From NCBI GenBank assembly GCA_011390075.1, contig JAABTA010000060.1:1-6227 (forward strand): DNA of 6,227 bases. Reading direction: 5' to 3'. The notes below the pieces were generated by a model, which worked only from the letters and a program-made list of their open reading frames with translations, ran no database searches and was not told the origin of the DNA. The DNA comes from Helicobacteraceae bacterium. Its GTDB lineage: Bacteria; Campylobacterota; Campylobacteria; Campylobacterales; SZUA-545. The stretch's first letter is position 1, and every line of letters starts with the position of its first letter. Below are positions 1-6,124 of this stretch, one piece after another. Made by a program: the position numbers and the translations under genes.

Positions 1-376
1 GAATATAGAAAAAGTAGTTATCACTAGGAAAGTTTCCAGCACCCTGATCCTCATCCCAGTTTGGTCCCCATTTTGGATCTACATGGGGTTTAAACTGCAC
101 CCCATCTTTGAGTTGATGGTTGTTGTATTTCCAAGGAATACCATACTCCTCCAAGCTTGGTACAACACCACTTTGTAAGTCGCCATTTGAAAAGCCACCA
201 CCTTTATTTTGCCAATCGTTTGGATAGCCTTTTCCAGGATAGGTCTCCACATTGTTCCAGTACATGTATTCACGGCCATTTCTATTAGTCCACTGAGTTT
301 TACACGCAACTGTACAAGTTTGACATCCAATACATTTATTTAGGTCAATAACCATTGCCATTTGTCTTTTAGACAT
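1..376 (-). CDS. Type II DMSO-reductase-family Fe-S (beta) subunit, N-terminal part, cut by window edge
   Basis: This is the electron-transfer subunit of the molybdoenzyme encoded just upstream. The first 125 codons are present and the reading frame is open to the window edge. The start is ATG at 376-374, preceded by AAAGGA at a good distance, 12 nt after the alpha stop codon, so the two are almost certainly co-transcribed. Residues 15-25 carry the first four-cysteine motif CIGCQTCTVAC (C15, C18, C21, C25), which binds a [4Fe-4S] cluster. The stretches WTNRNGREYMYWNNVET and PGKGYPNDW, and later KWGPNWDEDQGAG, closely resemble the selenate reductase, chlorate reductase, dimethylsulfide dehydrogenase and ethylbenzene dehydrogenase beta subunits as I remember them. 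NarH is a more distant relative. Family members are about 330-350 aa with four Cys clusters, so roughly two thirds of the gene lies outside. There is no signal peptide; beta subunits of this class are exported with the Tat-bearing alpha subunit. Family assignment is firm, substrate is not. Confidence 0.93.
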   Translation of the reverse strand, partial: MSKRQMAMVIDLNKCIGCQTCTVACKTQWTNRNGREYMYWNNVETYPGKGYPNDWQNKGGGFSNGDLQSGVVPSLEEYGIPWKYNNHQLKDGVQFKPHVDPKWGPNWDEDQGAGNFPSDNYFFYI

Positions 377-388
377 TCAAATCCTTTA

Positions 389-3271
389 TTACGCTTTTTC
401 TATATTCACTGCGCCGTCATACGCATACTGGTTTCCGTCCCAGAAACCGCCAAACTTCATATGTCCCCAGCCATCGGCCATCTCTAAAAGATTAAGCGCC
501 GTTGGAACAACTTGGTTGTGTCCTTGCAAGTTTTTAAACATATAAGGCTCCCAACCGTGCTCCATCACAATACCATCAAGTGGGGCACTGGCTGTCACTT
601 TTACTTGTGCAAAGAACTCGCCTAGCACATTAAAGACTCTAGCGTCATCACCATCTTCAATGCCTTTGATTTTGGCAACTTCTGGATTGATCATAATATA
701 AGGCACACCTCTTTGTAGTCTCAAAAGAGTTCTGCTTGTTCTGTAGTTGGAGTGGATCGACCATCTAGCGTGCGGAGTCATCAGTGAGAAAGGATACGCA
801 CCCCTAACTGGCTTAATGCCCTCCATTCCAGTATTCACATTGGCTCCAAGCTGGATCCATCTGTCGTGATCGACATAAAAAGTCTGTCGTCCGCTGAGTG
901 TCTCCATTCTCTCATATTTAAAGAGGTGGTACTCAAAGGAGTTAAATGGTCTATCCGTATAAAGTGGAGAACCCTTGGCGGCTTTTTCATTCAGCGGTAA
1001 AAACCCACCCATTTTATACATCTTCTCAATGGTGTATGGCTCAAACTGCTCACATTTTGCAAGAGCTGCTTCTACAGCGAGTCTGTCTCCACTCTTTTTA
1101 CCCTTTGGATCGGCCCCTAAGATTGGCTCATCGTTCATCATTGAGTCCATATCATCATTGATAAACTCTTTGTAGAAGTTGGCTAAATCGTGGAAACCCT
1201 CTCTTGCGTATCTCTCGTCATCAGGAACTTCTGCTTTATCAATATTTTCTGGTTTATTGGCAATCTCTTCAAGTTTTTTAGAGATAAGCGCAAACATAGA
1301 CCACTCATCCATAGCCTCGCCGACAGGTTTAATGTTGGCTACAGGTTGGGCAAGGTTAGTATATCTGTGATAGCCTGGGCTTGTTCTAATATCCCAAACC
1401 TCATAGTGGGATTTTGCAGGGAGCAATAAATCTGCCCAAACAGCGGTGTTACTCATTCTATAGTCAACAACGCAGAGGTATTTCATTTTTTGTAAGAACG
1501 CCTCTTTATATTTAGAACCCTTGTTTCTTCTAAATCTAGAGTCGGCTACAAGCAAACCAACCTCTGGCATAAAGTTTGGTTTAACCCCATCGCCTTCTGC
1601 TTTATTTCGGCCCGCAGCAATGAGCTCTTCTATGGTTTTTACATACTCCTCTTTGCTCATACCACCTTGGGCTCTTTTGACATCTTCGTCATTAAAGTAC
1701 TCTTTAAATGTCTCCATGCCATCACCAAGGACAAACTCCCCAACAAACCCAGAGCCAAATCTAGGAGCATATTTTCCAGCAAAGCCACTAAGCTCTCCTA
1801 GCCCTGTAAGTCTAAACTCATTTTCTGTATTAAGACCACCATATTGTCCCATTCTGCCTGTGAGACCTTGAATAGAAGCAATATTCCAAATGCTCATAAT
1901 CCCATTAAAGTATTTATTCAAAGAGAAGCCAGTGGTTGTCATCACAACTTTTGGCAGTGCCATATCTCTTGCAAGCTCTCTTGTAACATCTGGGTGTACA
2001 CCTGTCTGTTTTTGGGTTTTTTCAGGAGTAAACTTGGCAGCACTTTTTTTCAGGTGTTCAAAGGCTGTTGTTACCTCTATCTCCTCTCCGCTATGGAGTG
2101 TAACTTTCCAAGTGCCCTCTAGCATTGGGTTGATATTAAACTCGTCTAGTCTTAGAGTTTTATTCTCACTCCCCTCACTCCCTGGCATAAGGGCAATCTC
2201 TTTGGTGTTTTGATTCATACAGTAAAACTCCTCTTCAAAAGAGTGTTCACCGTCACCTTCTATATCTGATCTTCTTAAAAGTTTTTGATTGTCTGTGCGG
2301 ACAAGAAACGGAAGATCTGTAAAGAGTTTCATAAACTCAGGCTTATACATCTTCTCCTCGAGTATTACATTGATAACACTCATCGCTAAAAAGTTATCGC
2401 TCCCTGCTTTAATGGGAATCCAAAGATCAGCAGCTCTTGCACTGGCGTTGTACTCAGGAGTGATAACAATCACTTTCCCACCGTTATATTTGCCTTCCCA
2501 TACAAAGTGTGCATCAGGAATTCTAGAAACAGAAGGGTTGGCACCCCACATAACAGAGACATCAACATTAAACATAAAGTCATAAGTACAGCCAAGATTT
2601 CCCTCACCATACGCCACAGCAGCACCACTAAACATATCTCCTAGATAAGAAGCTGGATAGATTCTTGCAGCACCTAGTTGGGTACAAAACCTCAGAGGGG
2701 CTCCACGGCGACCCTCTGTAAGCAGGCCTGTACCAGCTTGGATAAAGAGCTTTCCAGGACCTTTTTCTTCATCGGTCATAGTATCCCAGATCTTTTGAGC
2801 CACTTCTGTAGCTGCATCGTCCCAGCTCACTCGCTCCCATTTGCCTTCGCCTCGCTCTCCTGCTCTTCTCATTGGATAGAGGATTCTATCTTTTTCGTAC
2901 ATTATTTGAGAGTGTTGGACCCCTTTGTTGCACCCTCTTGGGTTAAAGTCAGGAATGTTTTCGTTTACGATTGGATATCTAGCACTTTGGTTTTCTCTTG
3001 TAACAACACCATCTTTTGACCAGATCTCCCATGCACAGTTTCCTTGACAATTCACGCAGTGATAGGCAAAACCGTGCTCCTCTTTTTTCCCATAGGTAAA
3101 GTCAAACTCATCTCTATACATACTCTCTGTGTAGTTTGCGTTTGGATAGTTCTCTTTCCCATTTTCCACACTTATTACATCTGTTTTACCAAAAAGATAT
3201 CCTTGGCTTGCAACCATAGCGGCGCTTACACCAGATGTTTTTAAAAAATCTCTTCTTTTATTATTAACCAT
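389..3271 (-). CDS. Tat-exported type II molybdopterin oxidoreductase catalytic (alpha) subunit
   Basis: This 960-aa protein is the Mo-bisMGD catalytic subunit of a periplasmic redox enzyme. Residues 5-11, KRRDFLK, are a twin-arginine signal followed by a short hydrophobic run. H71, C75, C79 (in HCVNCQGNC) and C114 (in NPRGCNKG) match the His/Cys3 ligands of the FS0 [4Fe-4S] cluster of NarG, which marks the type II branch of the DMSO reductase family. D212 in YLGDMFSG is the likely Mo ligand. The catalytic domain runs to about residue 700. The C-terminal dinucleotide-binding domain (about 830-950) ends with EPYMFKNLQGHNQVVP and GWGHM, typical of Ddh/Ser/Clr/Ebd alpha subunits. Length fits the family (about 910-980 aa). 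ATG at 3271-3269 is chosen because AAGGGG lies 7 nt upstream; an in-frame TTG one codon earlier (3274) is too close to that site. It follows the tandem rhodanese by 11 nt and precedes beta by 12 nt. The rhodanese neighbour suggests a sulfur (or selenium) compound as substrate, but this is inference. Confidence 0.95.
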   Translation of the reverse strand: MVNNKRRDFLKTSGVSAAMVASQGYLFGKTDVISVENGKENYPNANYTESMYRDEFDFTYGKKEEHGFAYHCVNCQGNCAWEIWSKDGVVTRENQSARYPIVNENIPDFNPRGCNKGVQHSQIMYEKDRILYPMRRAGERGEGKWERVSWDDAATEVAQKIWDTMTDEEKGPGKLFIQAGTGLLTEGRRGAPLRFCTQLGAARIYPASYLGDMFSGAAVAYGEGNLGCTYDFMFNVDVSVMWGANPSVSRIPDAHFVWEGKYNGGKVIVITPEYNASARAADLWIPIKAGSDNFLAMSVINVILEEKMYKPEFMKLFTDLPFLVRTDNQKLLRRSDIEGDGEHSFEEEFYCMNQNTKEIALMPGSEGSENKTLRLDEFNINPMLEGTWKVTLHSGEEIEVTTAFEHLKKSAAKFTPEKTQKQTGVHPDVTRELARDMALPKVVMTTTGFSLNKYFNGIMSIWNIASIQGLTGRMGQYGGLNTENEFRLTGLGELSGFAGKYAPRFGSGFVGEFVLGDGMETFKEYFNDEDVKRAQGGMSKEEYVKTIEELIAAGRNKAEGDGVKPNFMPEVGLLVADSRFRRNKGSKYKEAFLQKMKYLCVVDYRMSNTAVWADLLLPAKSHYEVWDIRTSPGYHRYTNLAQPVANIKPVGEAMDEWSMFALISKKLEEIANKPENIDKAEVPDDERYAREGFHDLANFYKEFINDDMDSMMNDEPILGADPKGKKSGDRLAVEAALAKCEQFEPYTIEKMYKMGGFLPLNEKAAKGSPLYTDRPFNSFEYHLFKYERMETLSGRQTFYVDHDRWIQLGANVNTGMEGIKPVRGAYPFSLMTPHARWSIHSNYRTSRTLLRLQRGVPYIMINPEVAKIKGIEDGDDARVFNVLGEFFAQVKVTASAPLDGIVMEHGWEPYMFKNLQGHNQVVPTALNLLEMADGWGHMKFGGFWDGNQYAYDGAVNIEKA

Positions 3272-3282
3272 CAATTAGCCCC

Positions 3283-4386
3283 TTACCTTGCTATTGGCAT
3301 ATTAAGTGAGTTGCCCCACTCATCCCAGCTGCCTGTATATACTTTTGCGTCTTCATACCCTAACATCTTTAAAGCCGTTACTAAATGCGAGCTTCTTCCT
3401 GCGCCAACATGGCAGTATGCGTAGATTGTTTTATCTTTTGTGACACCATACTTTTCAAAGATCTTTTGCATCTCTTTTTTATCTTTGAATGAGAGTTGTT
3501 TTTCAAAGTCTGTAATCTGACTCCATTCGATAAACTTAGCACCTGGAACATGGCCACCTCGAGCAACATTATCGAGCTTTCTCTCCCCAATAATCTCGTT
3601 CATAGCTCTTGAGTCTAAGATGACATATTGCGATTTTTTCTGCCCCTTTTCTCTAATATCTTTCATTGCTTTATAGATCTCCTCTTTACCAACAATCCAA
3701 GATCTATCAATTTTTGAGACATCTACGGTGTAGTTTTTGGGTTCTACCTCTGGGCGCTCCTCGCCACCTTGGACTAATAGCATAGGATAAAGAGCATCCA
3801 TTTTTTCTTGAAGCTCTTGCATCTTCTTGCCATAAGCGTCTAACTTAGCTTGGCTACCTTTGCCATCACTGACAAGTTTTTTCTCTTTGCTGTGTGCCCT
3901 TCGTAATGACTTATACTCTTCGTCGTATTGATCATAGATCTCTTGGTTTGGATCAAAAGCTTTAACCGCTTCATACCCACCGTTTAAGAGCTTGATTTTG
4001 TCGTGACCAAAGCTTTTAAAAAAAGCAAAGACACCTGTGGCATTTGGACCTCTAAAGTTATCATAAGCGATTACTAAAGTATCGTTATCAATGCCTTTAG
4101 AACCAATATACTCTTCCGCCTCTTCAGGACACATAAACAGTGGTGCACAGTGCATCTCCCCTGTTATATCAGAATGATGTAAATGGTGTGCATACATCTC
4201 TACAGAACCAACGATGTGGTTCAGATTATAGGTAGTGTCGCTGTCTCCTGTTACAAAAACAACTCCTGGCTTACCTATGAGTTTAACAGCATCTTCAGCA
4301 GAGATAAGATAATCACTTGTCTTTGCTTGTAGTGTTGCTGTAAACAGTAGAGTCATTGCAAGAAAATACAATAACTTCTTTGTCAT
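3283..4386 (-). CDS. Secreted tandem-domain rhodanese (sulfurtransferase)
   Basis: This 367-aa protein is a periplasmic sulfurtransferase of the two-domain thiosulfate/mercaptopyruvate type. Residues 1-21 form a Sec signal peptide (KK, then a hydrophobic core, then TATLQA before K22). The N-terminal rhodanese domain (about 25-145) has Asp109 in YDNF where a catalytic Cys would sit, as is usual for the inactive first domain. The C-terminal domain (about 225-367) has the active-site loop CHVGAGRS with Cys325, then the typical GYEDAKVYTGSWDEWGN ending. Two odd parts are visible: a His/Cys-rich stretch (H67, H68, H70, H71, H79, C80, C86), and a long charged, probably helical linker (about 148-215) between the domains. 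The ATG at 4386-4384 has AAAGGAG 6 nt upstream. It is the first gene of the leftward operon, directly before the Mo enzyme, so it probably handles sulfane sulfur for, or produced by, that enzyme. Sulfurtransferase class is well supported; donor and acceptor are unknown. Confidence 0.93.
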   Translation of the reverse strand: MTKKLLYFLAMTLLFTATLQAKTSDYLISAEDAVKLIGKPGVVFVTGDSDTTYNLNHIVGSVEMYAHHLHHSDITGEMHCAPLFMCPEEAEEYIGSKGIDNDTLVIAYDNFRGPNATGVFAFFKSFGHDKIKLLNGGYEAVKAFDPNQEIYDQYDEEYKSLRRAHSKEKKLVSDGKGSQAKLDAYGKKMQELQEKMDALYPMLLVQGGEERPEVEPKNYTVDVSKIDRSWIVGKEEIYKAMKDIREKGQKKSQYVILDSRAMNEIIGERKLDNVARGGHVPGAKFIEWSQITDFEKQLSFKDKKEMQKIFEKYGVTKDKTIYAYCHVGAGRSSHLVTALKMLGYEDAKVYTGSWDEWGNSLNMPIAR

Positions 4387-4418
4387 GCTAGCTCCTTTAT
4401 TTTGTTAACCTTAAAAAA

Positions 4419-4424
4419 ATATTA
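4419..4424 (-). promoter_or_regulatory. Possible -10 box of the leftward promoter
   Basis: Read on the minus strand this is TAATAT, followed by a T-rich stretch. It would place the start site near 4412, about 25 nt before the rhodanese ATG. A convincing -35 is absent; the region where it should be (about 4442-4447) falls inside the spacer of the 4430-4457 inverted repeat. AT-rich DNA offers other candidates, so this is a weak call. Confidence 0.25.
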
Positions 4425-4429
4425 AATAT

Positions 4430-4457
4430 TTAAACTAAGGCCAACCCGTTAGTTTAA
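4430..4457. promoter_or_regulatory. Candidate operator: 9-bp inverted repeat with 10-bp spacer
   Basis: TTAAACTAA and TTAGTTTAA are perfect reverse complements separated by GGCCAACCCG. The repeat unit-to-unit distance (about 19 bp) suits a dimeric regulator binding one DNA face. The centre lies about 38 bp upstream of the rightward TATAAT, an activator-like position, and close to where a leftward -35 would sit. No regulator gene is in the window, so its identity is unknown. A cruciform or RNA hairpin is a less likely reading, because it lies upstream of the proposed rightward start site. Confidence 0.5.
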
Positions 4458-4480
4458 GCTAAATTTACAATAGTAAATCT

Positions 4481-4486
4481 TATAAT
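4481..4486 (+). promoter_or_regulatory. -10 box of the rightward promoter
   Basis: A perfect TATAAT lies 85 bp upstream of the 4572 start codon. No good -35 is found at 16-18 bp; TTTACA at 4464-4469 is too close (11-bp spacer). Sigma-70 promoters in Campylobacterota often lack a -35, so this is compatible. Transcription would start near 4493 and give a leader of about 80 nt. Confidence 0.5.
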
Positions 4487-4488
4487 GT

Positions 4489-4545
4489 GATTAAATTAAC
4501 ACTATAAAACAAAAAAGTTTTATGAATGTTTTTATTAACTTAATC
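4489..4545 (+). repeat. Nested inverted repeat in the rightward leader
   Basis: An outer pair, GATTAAATTAA (4489-4499) and TTAACTTAATC (4535-4545), is complementary at 10 of 11 positions. It encloses a perfect 7-bp stem, ATAAAAC (4504-4510) and GTTTTAT (4517-4523), around an A6 loop. It lies between the -10 box and the first start codon, so it could be a leader hairpin or a second regulator site. The AT-rich composition makes chance pairing a real possibility. Confidence 0.35.
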
Positions 4546-4571
4546 TGATTTTCAAAGAGGAATAATAAGCC

Positions 4572-4901
4572 ATGCTAATATCACCAGAGGAGAGGTTGCT
4601 CTCTGTTTATAACAGCGGAATATATATAACAAATAGAGATCTTGTTATTTTGGGAAAAGAGCTAGGAATAGATCTTCCACTTAAAACACGAGAGTATCTA
4701 TTTGGAGAGATTATATATCATGTAAAAACAAATGGTTACAAAGATCTTTTTTTAGAAAAACTGCAAGATCTTATAGACTCTAAAGTTGCAGATTACAAAG
4801 CTTTAGAAAAGAACTACGAAAAAGCAGCACCACTTATTAGTAGCTGGAGAGAGAAAGCTTTGAGCTTGCCAGAAGATTTTCAAAGGTATTTTAATGACTA
4901 A
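4572..4901 (+). CDS. Unrecognised 109-aa helical protein, first gene of the rightward operon
   Basis: I do not recognise this family. The product is 109 aa, has no cysteine, signal peptide or membrane segment, and is probably cytoplasmic. It appears mostly alpha-helical: an N-terminal part with SPEERLLSVYNSGIY and ITNRDLVILGKELGIDLPL (about residues 4-37), then a long charged helix rich in Lys, Glu and Leu (about 43-88) that could be a coiled coil, and a short tail with PEDFQRYF. The start is ATG 4572; an in-frame TAA three bases further upstream (4566-4568) excludes an earlier start. The ribosome site AAAGAGG (4554-4560) is 11 nt from the ATG, slightly long. It overlaps the next gene by 8 bp, which indicates a translationally coupled partner of the ATPase. 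Coding is supported by this operon structure and clean codon use. A role as adaptor or enzyme-specific chaperone is only a guess. Confidence 0.85.
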   Translation: MLISPEERLLSVYNSGIYITNRDLVILGKELGIDLPLKTREYLFGEIIYHVKTNGYKDLFLEKLQDLIDSKVADYKALEKNYEKAAPLISSWREKALSLPEDFQRYFND

Positions 4902-5697
4902 TTATGGAACCTTTAATAATCCAAACAATAGAGCGCCTTACGCAAAAAAAATTATTGCTATCACCAGTGGCAAGGGAGGCGTTGGCAAAAGCACCACTTC
5001 TGTTAATATTGCTATTGGTTTAGCTCAAGAGGGTTTCAAAGTTGGTCTGTTAGATGCTGATGTCTATGGACCAGATATTCCTAGAATGTTAGGAGTGGCC
5101 CATGAAAAAATGCGCTGGAGCGATGAGGACAAAATTATTCCTAGTGAGAACTATGGAGTTAAAATTATGAGTGTAGGGCTTACTACCCCTGACGATGATA
5201 CTCCATTGGTGTGGCGTGGCAGTGTGGCTACCTCTGCTTTGATTCAATTTTTAGATGATGTGGCGTGGGGAGAGCTTGACTATCTTGTGATAGATATGCC
5301 CCCAGGGACAGGAGATGTGCAACTGACTATGGCGCAAGAGTTGCCTATCTCTTTTGCTATTATGGTCACAACACCACAAAGTGTCTCGTGTGATGATGTG
5401 GGCAGGGCCATACGAATGCTTAAAGAGAGTCATATTACAATTGCAGGCATTGTGGAAAATATGAGCTTTTTTATTGCTCCTGATACTCACAAGCGGTATG
5501 ACATTTTTGGAAGCGGTGGTGCTAAACAGCTGGCAAAAAGATATGACTTGCAGGTGCTTGGGACTATTCCAATAGAGATGGAAATAAGAGAGAGAAGCGA
5601 TCAGGGTACCCCTGTTATTGCCACAGGAAGCGAAGAGATAAAGCAAAGATATAAAAATATTATTCACAAAATATATAGTCAAAAGGAAAATGTTTGA
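4894..5697 (+). CDS. Short Mrp/NBP35-family P-loop ATPase lacking the CxxC motif
   Basis: This 267-aa protein is a MinD/ParA-superfamily ATPase of the Mrp/ApbC/NBP35 branch. Classical members are cytoplasmic carriers or loaders of Fe-S clusters. The deviant Walker A GKGGVGKS is at residues 26-33, DADVYGPDIPRMLG at 54-67, and the Walker B-like IDMPPGTGD at 133-141. VENMS at 187-191 and IFGSGGAKQLA at 204-214 are also Mrp hallmarks. Two standard parts are missing. There is no N-terminal MIP18/DUF59 domain, since the P-loop begins near residue 20. The cluster-binding CxxC expected at 195-198 is Ala-Pro-Asp-Thr, and the only cysteine is C166. It should therefore hydrolyse ATP but not bind a cluster in the usual way. 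The ATG at 4894 has AAAGG 7 nt upstream and overlaps the preceding gene; the stop overlaps the next start. It may serve maturation or regulation of the divergent molybdoenzyme, by context only. Confidence 0.93.
   Translation: MTNYGTFNNPNNRAPYAKKIIAITSGKGGVGKSTTSVNIAIGLAQEGFKVGLLDADVYGPDIPRMLGVAHEKMRWSDEDKIIPSENYGVKIMSVGLTTPDDDTPLVWRGSVATSALIQFLDDVAWGELDYLVIDMPPGTGDVQLTMAQELPISFAIMVTTPQSVSCDDVGRAIRMLKESHITIAGIVENMSFFIAPDTHKRYDIFGSGGAKQLAKRYDLQVLGTIPIEMEIRERSDQGTPVIATGSEEIKQRYKNIIHKIYSQKENV
5683..5697 (+). promoter_or_regulatory. Ribosome site and TTGA stop/start overlap that fix the last gene's start
   Basis: AAGGA (5683-5687) stands 6 nt before TTG 5694-5696, whose last two bases are also the first two of the ATPase stop TGA (5695-5697). 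The nearby ATG at 5690 is in another frame and its short ORF ends after 17 codons. The TTG frame opens directly with MKKLLIIF, a signal sequence, so the rare start codon is well supported and suggests translational coupling. Confidence 0.75.
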
Positions 5698-6107
5698 AGA
5701 AGCTGCTTATAATTTTTATGTTTGTAGGGATTTTGCTGGGAAATGAAAAGATCTATAAAAGCGATATAGGTAACAATCAGTTGCAGGAAATGCAAAAAAA
5801 AGGCGCTGTTGTTGTGGATGTGCGAACACCTCCTGAGTGGGATCACTTGGGAATTGTGCCAGGAAGCAAACTGATCACCTTTTTTAATGAAAGAGGCGCA
5901 TACGATCTTGAGGGCTTTATCAGAGGCCTTAAAAAAGCTGGCGTAGGTAAAAAAGATGATGTGATTATCATCTGCAGAAGCGGAAATCGCAGTGTTCATG
6001 TCTCCAATATGCTCACCTCCAAAGGCTTTAGTAATATATACAATGTACAACACGGCATACGAGGCTGGATTAGAGAAGGCAAGCCAGTTACTAGAAATTT
6101 TTATTAG
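5694..6107 (+). CDS. Exported single-domain rhodanese
   Basis: This 137-aa protein has an N-terminal export sequence (KK followed by a hydrophobic run at about residues 4-16) and a single rhodanese domain. DVRTPPEW at 42-49 is the usual first motif, and the active-site loop CRSGNRS at 94-100 has Cys94, in the class of PspE/GlpE-like small sulfurtransferases. The ending with YNVQHGIRGWIREGKPV is the standard last helix and strand. Cleavage near residue 16-18 is possible (LLGNE), but the site is not a clean AxA, so it might remain as a membrane anchor. It would carry a persulfide on Cys94 outside the cytoplasm. It is the third gene of the rightward operon and is coupled to the ATPase stop codon. 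It shares compartment and chemistry with the tandem rhodanese of the leftward operon, which is the best evidence that both arms serve one sulfur-linked process. Confidence 0.92.
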   Translation: MKKLLIIFMFVGILLGNEKIYKSDIGNNQLQEMQKKGAVVVDVRTPPEWDHLGIVPGSKLITFFNERGAYDLEGFIRGLKKAGVGKKDDVIIICRSGNRSVHVSNMLTSKGFSNIYNVQHGIRGWIREGKPVTRNFY

Positions 6108-6113
6108 TTTTTC

Positions 6114-6119
6114 TATAAT
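6114..6119 (+). promoter_or_regulatory. Possible -10 box just after the last stop codon
   Basis: A perfect TATAAT begins 7 bp after the rhodanese TAG. A start site near 6126 would put the 12-bp hairpin at the extreme 5' end of the transcript. No -35 is seen, and no start codon follows within the window, so this may be a chance match in AT-rich DNA or the promoter of a downstream gene or small RNA. Confidence 0.3.
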
Positions 6120-6124
6120 TCTCC

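Larger units (their letters stand above)
4387..4571. promoter_or_regulatory. Divergent intergenic control region
   Basis: This AT-rich 185-bp gap separates the start codons of the two divergent gene sets and must hold both promoters. It contains an A-tract (4413-4419), a small palindrome AAATATT-A-AATATTT (4417-4431), the longer inverted repeat at 4430-4457, a consensus TATAAT for the rightward genes, and a nested inverted repeat in the rightward leader. No small ORF or RNA gene is evident. The shared gap suggests coordinated control of the two arms. Confidence 0.8.

Noticed and set aside
79..330. 83-codon minus-strand frame at the left edge
   Set aside because: It is an out-of-frame reading of the beta subunit gene, whose own frame carries the four-cysteine cluster and the family motifs.
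1521..2213. Several open frames of up to 116 codons on the plus strand across the alpha gene
   Set aside because: They lie opposite a strongly conserved molybdoenzyme frame, have Ser/Pro/Leu-rich antisense-type compositions, and lack ribosome sites or known motifs.
389..3271. Calling the alpha subunit a nitrate reductase (NarG)
   Set aside because: It is shorter than NarG (about 1,200 aa), carries a Tat signal of the RRDFLK type, and its beta partner resembles Ser/Clr/Ddh/Ebd beta subunits more than NarH.
4404..4409. GTTAAC palindrome as an NssR/Crp-Fnr type operator half
   Set aside because: The expected TTAAC-N4-GTTAA or TTGAT-N4-ATCAA arrangement is not present; a 6-bp palindrome is common in AT-rich DNA.
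5251..6053. Minus-strand open frames opposite the ATPase and the small rhodanese
   Set aside because: Both plus-strand frames are fully explained by conserved proteins, and the antisense products show no recognisable domain.
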